Shown: positions 40,991 through 52,975 of the stretch, one piece after another
Position numbering within the stretch: position 1 is the first letter of the stretch
Layout of the letters: each line of letters starts with the position of its first letter
Source: Cristatella mucedo
Taxonomy: Eukaryota; Bryozoa; Phylactolaemata; Cristatellidae
NCBI GenBank assembly: GCA_009760855.2
Contig: WPIO01000001.1
Span: forward strand, 13,957,001-14,021,000
Direction of reading: 5' to 3'
Length of the DNA: 64,000 bases
Notes under the pieces: generated by a model
What the model was told of the DNA's origin: nothing
Seen by the model: the letters and a program-made list of their open reading frames with translations, nothing else
Database searches by the model: none
Position numbers and translations under genes: made by a program

Positions 40991-43900
40991 TCACTGTGTC
41001 TGGTGGCTGGCGCTGAGTTTCAGCCGCTGGAGGTAGCCCAAGTACAGTAAGAATTGCAAGACAAACAAAGCGAAGAGGCCGCTCGCCAAAGTGACGATCG
41101 ACGTCACGGGCTGGCTCCAGTCGAGCACGCCCGGATAGAGAATGTGGTTGACCTTGTCGAACGTCCAGTACACTCCGTTAAAAGCAGAATAGAGCAAAGC
41201 GTAAGCGAGCGGATAGACGAAGTGCATCAGGCGCACCGGCAGTCGACTGAGGCTTAGTTCCAGCAAGGTGGTGACCGTGTTGACGGCATGCATCGAGTAG
41301 TCGGTGAGACTTTGCATAAAGCTTGTTTGAGGCTCGTACAGCATTGCGAAGTAAATTACTGTGATGCAGGGGCTTGATGAAGCTACGACATCGTACAGCA
41401 GCCAATTCAGCTTCATGAACCACGGCAGCTGCTCAATGTTGTCATGTCGACGGGCGTCTTGGGCCTGTGCTACCGTGTCGAGGTGGTCGGCCGCTCCTTG
41501 CGACGCCGACCTTTCCATTACTGTGGCTCCTGGCGCCACGACTGATACCTCTGCATTGGCAGTGTTGACCTCTGGGTGACGCTTAGTGCCCAGCAGCAGT
41601 ACAATGACTGCAGACAGTGTCAGATGCAAGGTAAGCAAGGCATAAGTAAGCACGGTGAGGTAGACAAGGATGAACCTGCCAAGGTAGTCGTAGGGATCGC
41701 TGCCAAAATTATAGATTAGAATGAATAAGTAGTAGACGGCCACAACAATTCGGTACGTGAAGAACGCACCGCGGCAGCTCCACTGGAATAAAGGGAGAGA
41801 AGTGATCTCAGGAAAGAGCACAGCTTAAATTTTGGGGCGAGCCCCCTAACTTATTGACCTTGTACAGTGCATCATCAAGGTCAAATCCCAAATAAAGTCA
41901 CTGCTTTAAGATAATTGTAGGCGTTAATAGCTACGGATTTAGAAGTTTTATCGCGTCGGCAATGACCAATGTGAAATACCTTAGGTAATTAGAAGATAGG
42001 TGCTCATTTTCATCCGCTTGTGGTTCGGTTAGAACGTGCTATCTGTGTGAAGCTGCACCGTGTCGGTCGCAACAGATCACCAACGTAACGCCTATTTACC
42101 GGGTCTAGCAGGGTCTCACTATTGAGCGTTAGATTGCTGCTAGCTGGTTGAATATCCTACATACCTCCAGTGTATGTAAACATCGTGACATTGCATGATA
42201 AACTGTATATAAAAACCTGGAATACAGCCAAGTTCTTACGGTGGAACTAATACCAATAATTTTACGATAAGAATATTTGTGCATGGTTTTACCTGGATCC
42301 GTTGCCTAGTTTTAGCCTTACAGCAACAAAGCAGCTCTCAAGTTTTCCTATCCTATGCATAAAAGTATTTGAGATGTGTTAAAACCGGACTTTATGATAC
42401 AACGCAACTCTAGCTTCAAATATTAGTAACATTGATTGAACCGAGCTTGATCCCAGAAATACCTGGCCGTCAGCTCAGCGGGAACTGACGCTGACTATCA
42501 AACCATAAATATTGCCTGACGTGGCAGAATTTCATGCAACGCACAATAAAAATAGTGCTTCATTGGTCAAAATATAGGTTGATCAAGAGGATACTACCTG
42601 AGTGAAAGATTAAATCAGCCTATAATAACAGAAATAACTAGAACGAATGCAGAATTTTTCTCCTACTTCGATATTCTTTTGGGAGACTATTTTCCGGTAG
42701 ATTTAGTAACCGCCTGAGAGAGAATTTAATGCCGACAATCAGAACAGCAGACCACATAGTTTGGCAGTTTAATGCAAAAGACCCAGCTGGTTAGCTCAAC
42801 ATCGCCTGTTAAATTGTGCGACAGTTGTGAGTTCATTCATTAAAAATTACTCGGCTGCGAAAATTAGGCACTTAGATGGCTGCTTGTGAAGTTTTAGAGA
42901 AAAATGTCTATAAAAAGCAGAAGCTTGCAGATACTCTCAAATGCTATCACCTAGATACGTGCGAGCGTAGAAAATGCCGCCTTTAGATGAACTATTGAAT
43001 TCAATTGATCCGATGCCTTCAGCACCAACGAAAATTTGTCAAAATTTAGTTATATAGCTATATACTTGCCAGCCATGCATTATATCTCTTGTCTCGTCGA
43101 TTTTGCTTTATTGGGGCATGCCTGGAGCAAGTGGTAATAACCATGCCTATCTGTTTTTTTGCCGTTGTTAGCGGCGACAATTGTTCATGGATTTTGAGTT
43201 AATATAATATAAAAAGCTCTTGGGGCAGAACAGAACAAGCACGGTCTTTGAAGCTATCGGCAGAAGACAATTTCTAAGATGTACCCATTAGTTTTAAAAC
43301 AGGAACTGCTGAATATCGAAAAGCCGCTTATTGGCTTCTATTGGGCAAACGTGTTTGCCGTGCCTGCATTTTGCTTGTAACAAATAAGCTGACGGAAATA
43401 AGTGGATGTTCCGCTGCAGAATTTCAAAGCACACTCAGACTTTGACGTCTTTGGTGTAGAGTCGAAGATCTTTTACGCAACAGCATGAATTGAGAAGTAT
43501 AACTGATTAACGCCAAAGAAATATCGTTGTGTTCAGCACAGTGGCAACAGTGCGAGGAAAGCACACGGTCTTCTACTGCCCGAAATTCTCGGGTGGAGTG
43601 GCTAAGCAGCTAGGCTTTATAGGCTGTGGGCCAATGTTCGCTGACCGAAGCCGTAGCAACACAGAGCTAGAAGCATCGGAGGCTAGGAATATGTGAACTA
43701 TCTCGGACTCAAAAGAGCGTGTTTTGTTATTAAAAGCGGCGGCTTTCCATGAGCTGTACGTTGTGCTAAAAGGTGAATGCTACAATTTCACTTGCGCCCA
43801 GAACTCAACCAGCCTTAGGCTCGGCAATTCTATACTTGCCCCATTATACCATACCTGGTGTCTGCAGATCACCCTTCCAAAGAGATATTTAAGAGAGAGT

Positions 43901-46900
43901 GCAAACAGGAACATAGCGTGTTTGCAGTAAGTACCTGGTAGCTCTCTGGCGCTTACTATACATCGAAGGCTGGAACGGTGCAGCCAAATGTTACAGACAC
44001 TGGCAGATTTAGCGAACTTGATAATGCACTTGATAAAGCGCCCTCCGAGAACTTAATCTCTCTCTAGGCGCTTTACATTTGCTGCAAAGGGAAATGCAAT
44101 TGAATGGTGAGTAAAATAATGCTTGATAAACAAAGAAAATAAATAATATGGTTAGGGGTGACATGCACAGGGTCAGCATGCGAATGTGGTTAGTGGCAGC
44201 ATGCACAGTGTCAGCACGCATAAGCACATCAAGGACGAACCACAGGGACCCACTAAATGCTGTCCTAAATAGGTGTTTTTAAATTCTTTTTAAATGTGGT
44301 CAGGTCAGGGGATGTTCTGACGCAGGTCGGGAGGGAGTTCCAGGCTTTGGGAGCATACGAACTAAATGCCCGGTCTCCAAAGGATTTGAGGTTTATACGG
44401 GGTATTTGTAGACTGTTGGATTGCAAAAAGCAGGTGGTACGATGCTTGGCCTTGTGGGGGAGTATATCTGAGAGATAGGCTGGAGCCAAAGAATGAAGTG
44501 ACCTAAAAGTGAGCGACAAAACCTAAAGTCAATCCGTTGCTTGACTCGTAGCCAGTGCAGGTCGGCGAGAAGTGGAGTAATGTGGCAACTGCGACGCTCA
44601 CGACAGACAAGCCTAGCTGCAGAGTTTTGCACCAGCTGCAATCGCCTGATCGCACATGCTGGTAGGCCAGTAAGCAGTGAGTTGCAGAAGTCGAGACGAG
44701 ATGTCACGAATGCATGGACCAACTTAGACGTGGTATCCTTATCTAAACAAGCCCGAATTTTAGCAATGTTATGAAGCTGAAAATAGGCAGATTTAACTGT
44801 GGAGCTATTATGGTCGTCTAACGAGAGGTCGCTTTGGAATATGACACCTAGATTTCGAGCTGATTCAACAGGAGATATGCTGGCAGAGCCAATTTTGAGC
44901 GCCAGCCTTTCCAATCTCTGAATCACATTGGGTTTGCCCATAACTAGTAAGTTAGTTTTATCATCGTTTAGTTTTAGAAAATTTGCTGCCATCCATGTGC
45001 GGATACCATCAATGCATGCAGCATGTGAGTTGAGAGAATTTGAGGTGCTCGAAGGCTGGGAGAAATCAAAGCAAAGGTACAACTGAGTGTCATCCGCATA
45101 GAAGTGAAAGCCTAGATTGTGCTTGGTAATCACATCAGCGAGAGGGAGAGTATAAACCGTGAAAAGAACCGGACCTAGCATGGAGCCCTGAGGTACGCCA
45201 TATTTCAGAGGTACATCAGATGATCGAAGTGTCTTGAATAAAAATGGCCTGCCTGGATGAGCAATTCATCTGAGTCTGATAGGAATATCTCAGAACGTGA
45301 CAATAGGTTTGGATGAATCTACTAGAGATATTTTATAGCTATATATCTTATACCTAAGCGATCGAGTCACGCCTTCGCTCCAATTCGTTCGTAAATTAAC
45401 CATCGTAGCTCAAGAGCTGCAGCATTTTCAACCTCCTCTTGCCCTCACTTTCTCTCACGGCAATAATTTTAAACGTGCTGTCTCGGCTTCGGAACTAACT
45501 AACGCTCTTATGCCAAAAATATTGCACTCGTAACGGTACTGTTTTTCACCGATGCACAAATTGTATGATTAAAAAGATGAGACAGATGCCGTAACGAGCT
45601 GCAGCAAACTTATATTCCCACGAAGCTCACAGCCTACGGGTAGGCGACCGGTCAGCCCTGCACCCACGTTGCGTCTCCCTTATCTCCTGGGTCTCCTGCC
45701 CCACATCCTAGAATCAGTTCGATCCAGCCCCTACTTCTCAGAAACAGCCCATCGCGGGTGGGCTTACGTGGCCCAGCTGGGCGCAGCCCCGTACCTAAAC
45801 CGGCGGTAAATAGGCGGGTTAATGAGCCGCAGCTGGGTACAGAACTTTACCCAAGCCACAAATAGGTGTCGCGGCCAATTACCCCAACCGACTCACTCGA
45901 TTCCCTTACATGCTGCATCCACGACATTCGCCTACTGATGGCTGCTAACTTCTTGAAGCTGAATGGTGATAAGACCAATCAATAAACTAGCTGTGGCAAA
46001 CTTGTGTCACCTAAAATTGGGAAGACCTAACCCCTCGGGTTAGTTTGGATAGCATCGCTCCAGTGGCGTCTGCCCATAGCCTAGGCGTACTATTCCAGAA
46101 CAACTTGTAATTGGATGAGCAAATTTTCTCAGACATCAAGCCGGCCAACTTTCAGTTAAGTCAGGGCCTGCTTACATACGAGTACGACAGTTTAACTAGT
46201 TCTCGAATTTTTCACATCGCGCCTACCTTGATGCAATTTCGTGGCTTGGCTTCTTTATACACTGCTTGAACTCCTGCACCAGTTTTAGCGACATCGTGTC
46301 ATCAGATCCTGTATGGAAAAATAATGGCTTGCTCCATTCCTACCTTTAAAGACCGTTGGCGACAGAAGCTTTTGCTTTGCATGTCCTAGACTGTTGAACT
46401 CCCTTTTCACAACTCCTAACGAAACGAAATCTTCTCTCGTGCTGCCGACTGTATCACAACCTTTCCAGCCGTCCCAGGCCACTAATTTCGTGCTACTCAC
46501 TTCTTTGACTGCCTCTCGACTCAGTAATGCTTCTCACTTACTCTTTTTTGGGTGAACTTAAGCCTGTTAGCTGCTACTGCGTATCAAAAGCCGCTTGGGC
46601 TGCGAGTGCCTATTGAAAACACTCCGGCGTGACATCCACTTAGTCCTCGTTACTTCGTCGAGTAACGGACGGAGATACAATACATTAAATAACACGACCA
46701 AATATAGTAGGTGTCAACGGTCGTCGTCACCACCTCATCCGGCTCTAACATAAATTATAACCGATAATTCTTCATACACATTTTCGCCCCTGTCATTGTA
46801 GCTGTCGTGTCTTCATCTTCATATCTGAAAGCCATCGCAACAACGAGCTGGGCTTCAATGCATGCCCAGAACCCCGGAAGTTCATGTCAACAGCACTTCA

Positions 46901-49900
46901 CTTGGCTAGAGCCTAGCCAGCGCTTTTTTAATGAGCGCCCTCTCTCTCAACGGAAATCGTGAACGATCTCAAAATAGAATGTGATTAGTACGAACAACAC
47001 AAGGAGGAGCTGACCTCCCTGCTCCAGCGACTGCTACTTCGGCTTATCGGGTCCATTTTCTGGTATCGTCTCCGCCATATAGTCTTGTCTGTCTTTCATT
47101 TAGCTAGACAGTTTTCGCAATACAATGAACCACGTCTAGCAGAGCTCTTAGAGCCCCGCACCCGCTAGCGGACTTGCAAAACTCAATGGAACAATTAAAT
47201 TTCTGCCAATCGGAACAAGAAGTCCCATCTGTTTGCTCTTCCGACCGAGCGACGTTTTTTGACGTGCATTTACACGAAGAGCACAGCGCTGCATTCACCA
47301 AGTTTCAAAGTCAACGGAATAATTTCAGAAGAAAGTAAGTAGACATTACGATATTACGATACACACTCGAGGGAGATTCCTCAGGTAGACGAAAACTTAA
47401 AGCTGATTCATGGAAATACAAAACTCGCGATATAAGCGAGCGATCATCTCCGTCATTTTAAAACGTATGCATACGACAAACAGCCATGTTAGTGCATTGA
47501 ACATCGTTGCAGAAACAAGAGTCATTAATGGGCAAGTAATGAGAAAATGCAAAAGTCACATCACTTGTCGAACAGAAAGCATCAACAGCACGATTACAGA
47601 GTAGAACAGCTATTTGTCCAGCATCAGTGCAGCAGTCGATAACCTGAAAAGTTTGCACGGTAGCAGTCTCGAAGCAAAAAACAGCTGCTACAGTCTTTAC
47701 AGTGGCTGCAGGAAGAAAGGACCGGCATAGGAAGGTCGGCGCCATACTGCTCGTCAGTTCTGCTCGTCAATTTGCCCGATTTTGGTTATGCACCGCTCCA
47801 AAGTTTTCATATTTTTAGCAGCGAGTCGCTCTGAATTCCGAAGATGAACCAGCGACCTCAGCTTTCATGCATTTAATACTCTGGTCAGTAAGTAGTGACT
47901 TAATCCGGCCAATATAGAAGGCCGCGTTTCAGGTAAAACGTCTCACCGATGCAGTTTGTCGCGAGAAATGAGACTGGCATAGGACCAATAGTAAGGATTC
48001 TCAGCGATAATCCAACGCTTTCGGCACTAAAGTTACAAACGCATTGTGGCGGCTTCTGCATTTTCTCCCTTTAGTTCGCAAACGCAGCGCTCGTGGCGGC
48101 GCTAGTCCTTGCTGACGCGCGTAAAACGCCAGCGAAGCCTGAGCTTTTGTTCACGGTCAGAGGCTTGCTTGCGCCGCCGTACAAATATACCCACGCACGC
48201 TTGCCGACCGATGGCGATGGACCAAAGGCAGCAATGAAGAGCGCTCGCACCTTAATATAGCAGGTCCATATCCATAGCGTAGAGCACTGTATTGGACGGC
48301 CACGCACAGGTGTCCAGGTGTCCAGCGCCAGCCGCAGTGTACAGCTCACAGCGCGACATCGGAGCCCAACTCAACTGCCTGACTCGAATGCTAGGACACA
48401 GCCGGGCTGCCTGTTAAATGGCTTGTGCGTTTGTGCCGCTTAACCGTAGAGTACGGTATGGCCTGCTCCACTTATAATCCAGGAACCGCAAATATCTGGG
48501 CCGTCATAATCTGGCTGATAGCACGCTAACGTTTAAATGAATTGGCTGCCCCTTCCGTCACCTAAATACATGTACATTCGTCAGCCTATATAGTTTTAAA
48601 TTACTTACGTATGTCCCGTAAGGGAATTTTTCGCTGATTCGCTAGCCAGCACTGAACGACAGAAAGAGACCTTGGCCAATATACATATATCAAATGTGAA
48701 TGTTATGATGTACGCTCATTATTGATAAGGAAAAATTGCATTTTTAATTATTAGAATAATGTTGAAAAATTGTTTTCAATTTTCCACCTATAAAGTTTGG
48801 ATACATTAACAAAAGAATGACAAGATTGTACCTGCTTACACTGTGCCTGCTGCTTGCGGATGTTACCACTAATCATTCGGTAATGCTTTCTATACAGCAT
48901 CTGTAAAGTGTCTAGAAAGAGATTACGTTATTTGAGGGCGCTATAAAAGTTTATTATTATTATTATTCGTATATTATTAGTATTATTAGATTTCCTGCTA
49001 TCTGGTTAAGTTACACGTACCTCCCTACCAGGTAGTGGGTTTGAGTTCTGTGATTGGCGATGCTTCGTTGCCCTCAGCAAGGGGGGGCTGATGGCCGCTA
49101 AGGCCCTTCTACGGCTATATAGTGGAGGCTTTTGAATTAGCCGAACTTATAAATTTCACTTTCACTTGAGACCACGAGCTGGGTCATGAGATGAAGCTAC
49201 TTTTCCGCTGGTATCACTTGAATTGCCGCTGAAACTCTCAAGTATCCACCTAGTCTTCTTGGCTTTATCAAGTTACCGATGGACGCATTTATTTATACAC
49301 ATAGATACTTAAACATTACGAAGACTCGGTGAATATGCGCAATATTTACACTGACGACTTTCCTCTAGTGAACTGTTGATTTTGATTTGCTCTTGAAGCG
49401 CTCACTTTGCTGTTGTAAGCACATCTGGTGTTGTAGAGCAAAGGCGGAAAGACGTGACCGATTCTGGTAAATAATACGAAGCAAGTCTGCCAGGAGGCAT
49501 CTGCGCTGACCTGCTAAGAATGAGTGCCTACACCTGTGCCAGGAGAAAATAATGGCATGAAAGAGTTACCCGTCGATCTTCGTCATGTCTCTTCAGAACC
49601 TATCCTGGAAGGTCCATCGAATAGGTTAGGAAACCATACTCACTCAGAAGATGTATTCGAAGTACGAATCACCTTCATTTTCAAAAGCATCTTTTTATCA
49701 GCGGCTTCGAAAACGATCTTGAAGTCAGTATTGCATTAAAATTAGCAAGATGTAATTGCATGCGAAGGACATGAACGAGAACTCAGTTAGCCATATTGTG
49801 CTAAGACGTCACTACTTCAGTCCCATTTCAGAAAAGGAAAATTTTTGTGATCAACGATGTGCGGGCGCTGAGTTTTTCTGCCACCTAGTTAACGTCTGCG

Positions 49901-50244
49901 AACACTTTTCAAATTGCAGCCGCATAAGGAGTTTGACCGTTCATTCGAATAGTCGTCGCGAGGATTCGAAGTGGCACCACGTTCACTTACATCCGGCACT
50001 TTTCTCAAGGCAGAGAGGTTCGGGACACTCGCGTCGCCTCAAGAGAGCGAGTGCCGCTGCTGACCTGACCGATGCTCGCGCGAGCGATGCCCGCGCCGCC
50101 AGCTTCCGCTCGTTCGCGCGAAAGTAGACTGCACGGTGGCAAGTAACGGACCTGGCCTTGGGTGAAGTCCTGGTGACGAGCGTCGCTGAAACCGAGCTTG
50201 CGGCACTGGAACTCGGCCCGCAGCGTGGTACAGGACAAGGCCAT
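40991..50244 (-). CDS. Rolling-stone-like multipass membrane protein, copy 1
   Basis: Two exons, 50152-50244 (31 codons, ending CAG|GTCCGT) and 40991-41782 (acceptor TATTCCAG), join in phase 0 into 294 residues. The protein starts M-A-L-S-C-T-T-L-R-A-E-F; the R-A-E-F-x-C-R-x-x-G-F-S and D-F-T-Q-G-Q|W-S-C-R segments resemble the N-terminus of the rolling stone family. About six hydrophobic segments follow, for example around 35-56, 68-95, 150-175, 195-235 and 250-285, with a polar loop at about 100-145. The founding Drosophila member is known for a role in myoblast fusion; the role here is unknown. I chose the second of two in-frame ATGs (the other is at 50250) because the tandem copy starts there. 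The 8.4-kb intron holds two LINE insertions. An internal tract of exon 2 is almost identical to copy 2. Confidence 0.88.
41034..41658. repeat. Near-identical tract shared with 55161-55785
   Basis: By direct comparison, 625 bp differ at 4 positions (near 41070, 41268, 41285 and 41638). Both ends are sharp: the next 124 to 127 bp of coding sequence toward the acceptor differ at about 26 positions, and the C-terminal codons differ as well. Confidence 0.85.
41783..44019. other. Intron 1 of rolling-stone-like copy 1, left part
   Basis: AT-rich sequence with no repeat or coding region recognised. Confidence 0.4.
44020..45300 (-). mobile_element. LINE family 1, longest copy, with reverse transcriptase catalytic motif
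   Basis: The best coding copy of family 1. Reading back from the (short) tail at 44020, one frame spans 44393-45181 and continues upstream to about 45265 as K-T-L-R-S-S-D-V-P-L-K-Y-G-V-P-Q-G-S, the conserved stretch before the catalytic motif. It holds F-H-F-Y-A-D-D-T-Q-L (the YADD catalytic box), then F-L-K-L-N-D-D-K-T and the R-N-L-G-V-I-F thumb region. A frameshift near 44400 moves the C-terminal part into the 44265-44519 frame. It is 5' truncated, so endonuclease and ORF1 are absent. By these motifs it belongs to the CR1/L2 group. It lies within intron 1 of rolling-stone-like copy 1 in the same orientation. Confidence 0.9.
45600..45900. other. GC-rich intronic stretch of unknown type
   Basis: More C/G-rich than its neighbours, with repeated ggcgggttaatgagccgcag-like segments. 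No match elsewhere in the window was found. Confidence 0.25.
45905..46690 (+). mobile_element. LINE relic, family 2 3' end with degraded coding region
   Basis: Begins with a degraded reverse transcriptase piece (A-A-N-F-L-K-L-N-G-D-K-T in one frame at about 45940) and an L-G-V-L-F-Q-N-N remnant. It then continues with family 2 landmarks (ttcgtggcttggcttcttta, gaccgttggcgacagaagct) to the tail at gagtaacggacggagataca. Frames are broken throughout. The first half resembles family 1, so the copy may be mosaic. Confidence 0.65.
46691..48819. other. Intron 1 of rolling-stone-like copy 1, right part
   Basis: No gene was recognised. A short dispersed element lies at 48050-48115. A 95-codon minus frame (47458-47745) and a 92-codon minus frame (48071-48349) have no family features. 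Confidence 0.35.
48050..48115 (+). repeat. Short dispersed element, second copy
   Basis: Shares ggcggcttctgca, gcaaacgcagcgctcgt and ggcggcgctagtccttgctg with the minus strand of 24962-25058. Confidence 0.55.
48820..48968 (+). mobile_element. LINE family 1, tail fragment with (ATT)n
   Basis: Includes gtaaagtgtctagaaagaga and ttatttgagggcgctataaa, followed by TTATTATTATTATT. It contains no coding sequence. Confidence 0.75.
49000..49145 (+). mobile_element. SINE family A, diverged
   Basis: A B-box-like gtgggtttgagttctgtg, then gatgcttcgttgccctcagc, ccgctaaggcccttctacgg and a tail tatagtggaggcttttgaat follow the SINE A order, but with many changes. Confidence 0.55.
49290..49750. repeat. Intron segment conserved with 58600-59050
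   Basis: About 450 bp in intron 1, roughly 0.4 kb inside exon 1, that match the equivalent intron position in copy 2. Shared runs include gatttgctcttgaagcgctc, gtagagcaaaggcg and cctgtgccaggagaaaat, at roughly 80 percent identity by eye. Confidence 0.7.
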
Positions 50245-50700
50245 CCTCATCGGACGCTCGCGACTTGCAGAGGGCCGCCGCCCTCGCCGGCTCTACCGCG
50301 ATCGGACTTGTCACTGCCGCGTGATGCGGCCGAATTTGCCGAACCGCAAAGCTCTTGGCTGCGCGGCTCGTCGCGTAGACTCGACCGCCGCCGCCGCCGC
50401 TGCGAACAGCCTGCCGGAATAGAGCCGCCGCCGTCTGCTGCCGCCTCGCATCTAGCTTCGCGTCGCGCTCGTGCTTAAAGACGCGTCTTCGCCGCTCGCG
50501 TTCCTTCCAGCCAGTTGGAGTGCGTTTAAGCTATTCGTTTTCTTTCGCTCAGCAGCCCGTCCGTCGTCACAAAAACCGCCCGCTGAGGAGTCGTCGGCGG
50601 TACTTAATTTATCTCCCACGTCAGCCTCCTCCGAAGGATGTGGTTATTACCAGGAGATGACGTAACTAGGCCGCAAACGCGGCGCTCGTAGCGGTGCTCT
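49980..50700 (-). promoter_or_regulatory. CpG-rich region around exon 1 of rolling-stone-like copy 1
   Basis: CpG density rises sharply across exon 1 and the bases upstream of it on the minus strand. A comparable region surrounds exon 1 of copy 2. It is a likely promoter; no core motif stands out. Confidence 0.45.
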
Positions 50701-50715
50701 ATGCCGACGCGATAC
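50672..50715 (+). repeat. Short dispersed element, partial copy
   Basis: cgcaaacgcggcgctcgtag followed by cggtgct and gccgacgcgat. It matches the core of the elements at 48050 and 24962 (minus). Confidence 0.45.
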
Positions 50716-51310
50716 CAATAGCGGCGTAGTCCTCCGTCTTGGAGCACGGCTAGCGACTTGTACGTGCAGTACCAAAGCAGGTGCTAGCGGTGCTAGACAC
50801 ACGTTTGTACGAACGTAAGTAAGTGTGCCTAGCACCGCTAGTCGGGCTTAAGGAAGGCGCAAGGCCAAAAAGCATTCATAATCAAAATTTAAAATTGAAT
50901 TGAAAGCTCAACATAATTTCAATTTAATTTCAAATAAGAAATAATGCCCGTCAGCAGTGCCAGCTCAACAGCTAAGTCAGCAGACACTAGGGCCTACTTT
51001 TTAAAAACAATGGTGGAGTTTTCGGAGATTTTGGTCTAGCTTAGTAATTATTATTTCCTTATTCAATCATAGTTAATATAAGTAAATTGCTTCTATAATA
51101 CCTCCTGCACACGACCATTAAGTCTTTTCGCAAGAATTAACGCATTTAGAGGAAAGAGCGTATCCAGTCAGTTTGCCAAGCCATCAGAACAGGGAAAGAT
51201 AATACAGGACATCAAACTGAAAGTGACTTTCGAACACATCCACTTGAGAACAATTTTAGCTCTTTCTTTAAAAACTCCTATCACTTCGGTAGATTTGTCT
51301 AAGCACTCAG
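50716..51310. other. No recognised feature
   Basis: AT-rich spacer upstream of rolling-stone-like copy 1. No repeat or coding region was seen. Confidence 0.35.
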
Positions 51311-51319
51311 CGGTCAATA

Positions 51320-51500
51320 CGCCACGTCAGATTCAAACACGCGGGCGTCTTTTGCGACGCCCGAATTTAAGTTCCTGCAGCAGCAGCAGCAGCAAGCGCG
51401 CTCGCTGCCGGGTCGCTGTCGCATTGCTTTACTCTCTCGGAAAAGTCTCGGTCAAGCAACTGCAAAGCACTTGCCCCTTCTGCAGGCACTCGGGATCGTA
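51320..51500 (+). repeat. Landmark Y, copy 1 (5' flank of first rolling-stone-like gene)
   Basis: Shares gattcaaac, then agcaagcgcgctcgctgccg, tctcggtca and caactgcaaagcacttgc with 63820-64000. In both places it lies upstream of a rolling-stone-like exon 1. Confidence 0.5.
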
Positions 51501-51599
51501 GCCCAGCCTTGCTGACGGAAAATGGTGCTCTCGGAGTAGAAAATCGAGAGCTGATTTAATGCAGTTTTATTTCACTTCGCGGAGTTATTTGCATCTTAG

Positions 51600-52090
51600 A
51601 CTAATAGTAAGATGCTCGCTCTTCACAGCTAAGGTCGCGGGTTCGAGTCCCGCAGCGAGCGATCTTTCGTTGCCCGCTGCGAGCGGCGGTGATGTGGGGG
51701 CTCGCGCGCGGCGGCGGCGAGATGAAGAGAATGATGAACAGTGACTGGCGGTGCCCTCACAGACGAGTGGTGGTGGCGACGAGTGCTATATTAATACTCA
51801 GGCGGACGAGCGTACATACTGGTGGTCGAAGCCATCGTTTGCGCTGCTCCGGAGCACGTGGCGTGAAGAGGGGGAGTATAGTGTGCGTACAGGCCGACGC
51901 ACAAGCAAGAAGCGCAAATACAAGTCAAGGATACGGTCATGGGCCGGCATGGAGCGCGCCCATAGGGCGGGCGAAACTTCGGCTGGGGCGGAATCGCGTG
52001 ATGACGACGACACGCTCACAGCGATAGCAATTGAGGCTCGTTTGCCGCCTTATAAAAATGAGAATGTGAAATCAGCTAGAATTTAAATTT
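51600..52090 (+). mobile_element. SINE family A copy split by about 320 bp
   Basis: The head has a clear B box (GGTTCGAGTCC, 51640-51650) and runs through gatctttcgttgcccgctgc to about 51705. The expected tail (gaggctcgtttgccgcctta, ataaaaatgagaatgtgaaa) appears only at about 52030-52090. The sequence between is GC-rich and carries a 112-codon frame without family features. Confidence 0.5.
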
Positions 52091-52104
52091 TTTAAGGTCT
52101 ACTT

Positions 52105-52285
52105 TTATAGCGCACTGGCGGTTCGGCCCGGGGGTTAAGGAACTGGCCTTTAATGAAATAGGTCATGGTGTTCACCTTTATGCACGAGGTCGAGGGCTCT
52201 AGCCCCGTGACATTGTGAAGCGCCTGGAAAGAGATTCAGCTCTCTTAGGGCTCTATACAAAAGAATTAGACTGATTTTTATTTAT
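52105..52285 (+). mobile_element. SINE family B (tRNA-like head, LINE family 1 tail)
   Basis: The best copy. An A-box-like TTCGGCCCGGGGGTTAAGG and a B-box-like GAGGGCTCTAGCCCC are followed by gtgaagcgcctggaaagaga, then tcagctctcttagggctcta and an AT-rich end. The last 50 bp copy the family 1 3' stem-loop. Confidence 0.65.
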
Positions 52286-52891
52286 TTATTTTACATGCAG
52301 CCTCAACGAGTCGATAGTGCAGAGTGATCTAACTAACCGTCGGCTGCTAGTCGGCAGCTCTATGAGCCGCGCTCCTTTGGTAAGTAAATTTAAAGGGTTG
52401 CCGAATGGTGTAGGGCCGTAATTTAGATCCCCATATTTTGATGTCAAATCGTGCTGTGGTTCACCTGCGTGTACACCGCGAAATGAACAGCTTGGCTTTG
52501 CCTGAACTACCTTCAGACTGAAATTGAGCTTGCGGCCGCTGGATATGACTTGGAATATATCGTGTGACCTTTCATTTCGGAGTGATAAATATTTATTTAT
52601 TGATCCTGATTAGGCGGCGATCATGAGCTGATGTCGTGAATTGGATATGTACCAGGACTAGCCACACTAAGATTCTTGACGTACTTGGATACGTGAACGT
52701 AAATGGAAATTTGAAATATCCGTAGTGTCTGAGCACTCGCTGTATCTTGTGAGTAATTATTTTAAACTAGTTAAAACTGCTCGCACGACTTGTTAGCGTC
52801 TTGCAGGGATCTGAAACAGGATGTTTGCATTGATTATTAAGCCGATTCGCTTTGCCTTTGCTTTGTGATATTTGGTCGTGTAGATAGCTGG

Positions 52892-52975
52892 CGTTTGCTT
52901 GTCGCACCCCGGTAACATTAAGCTTCCTCCAAGTAACTTCAATAAGAGCAGCAGCTCATCATGTCAACCTACTGC
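52892..52975 (+). repeat. Landmark X, copy 2 (3' flank of second rolling-stone-like gene)
   Basis: The partner of 39765-39840. Confidence 0.5.

Noticed and set aside
41054-41579. Plus-strand frames that recur at 55181-55706
   Set aside because: Antisense shadows of the rolling-stone-like exon 2. They recur only because the exon is duplicated.
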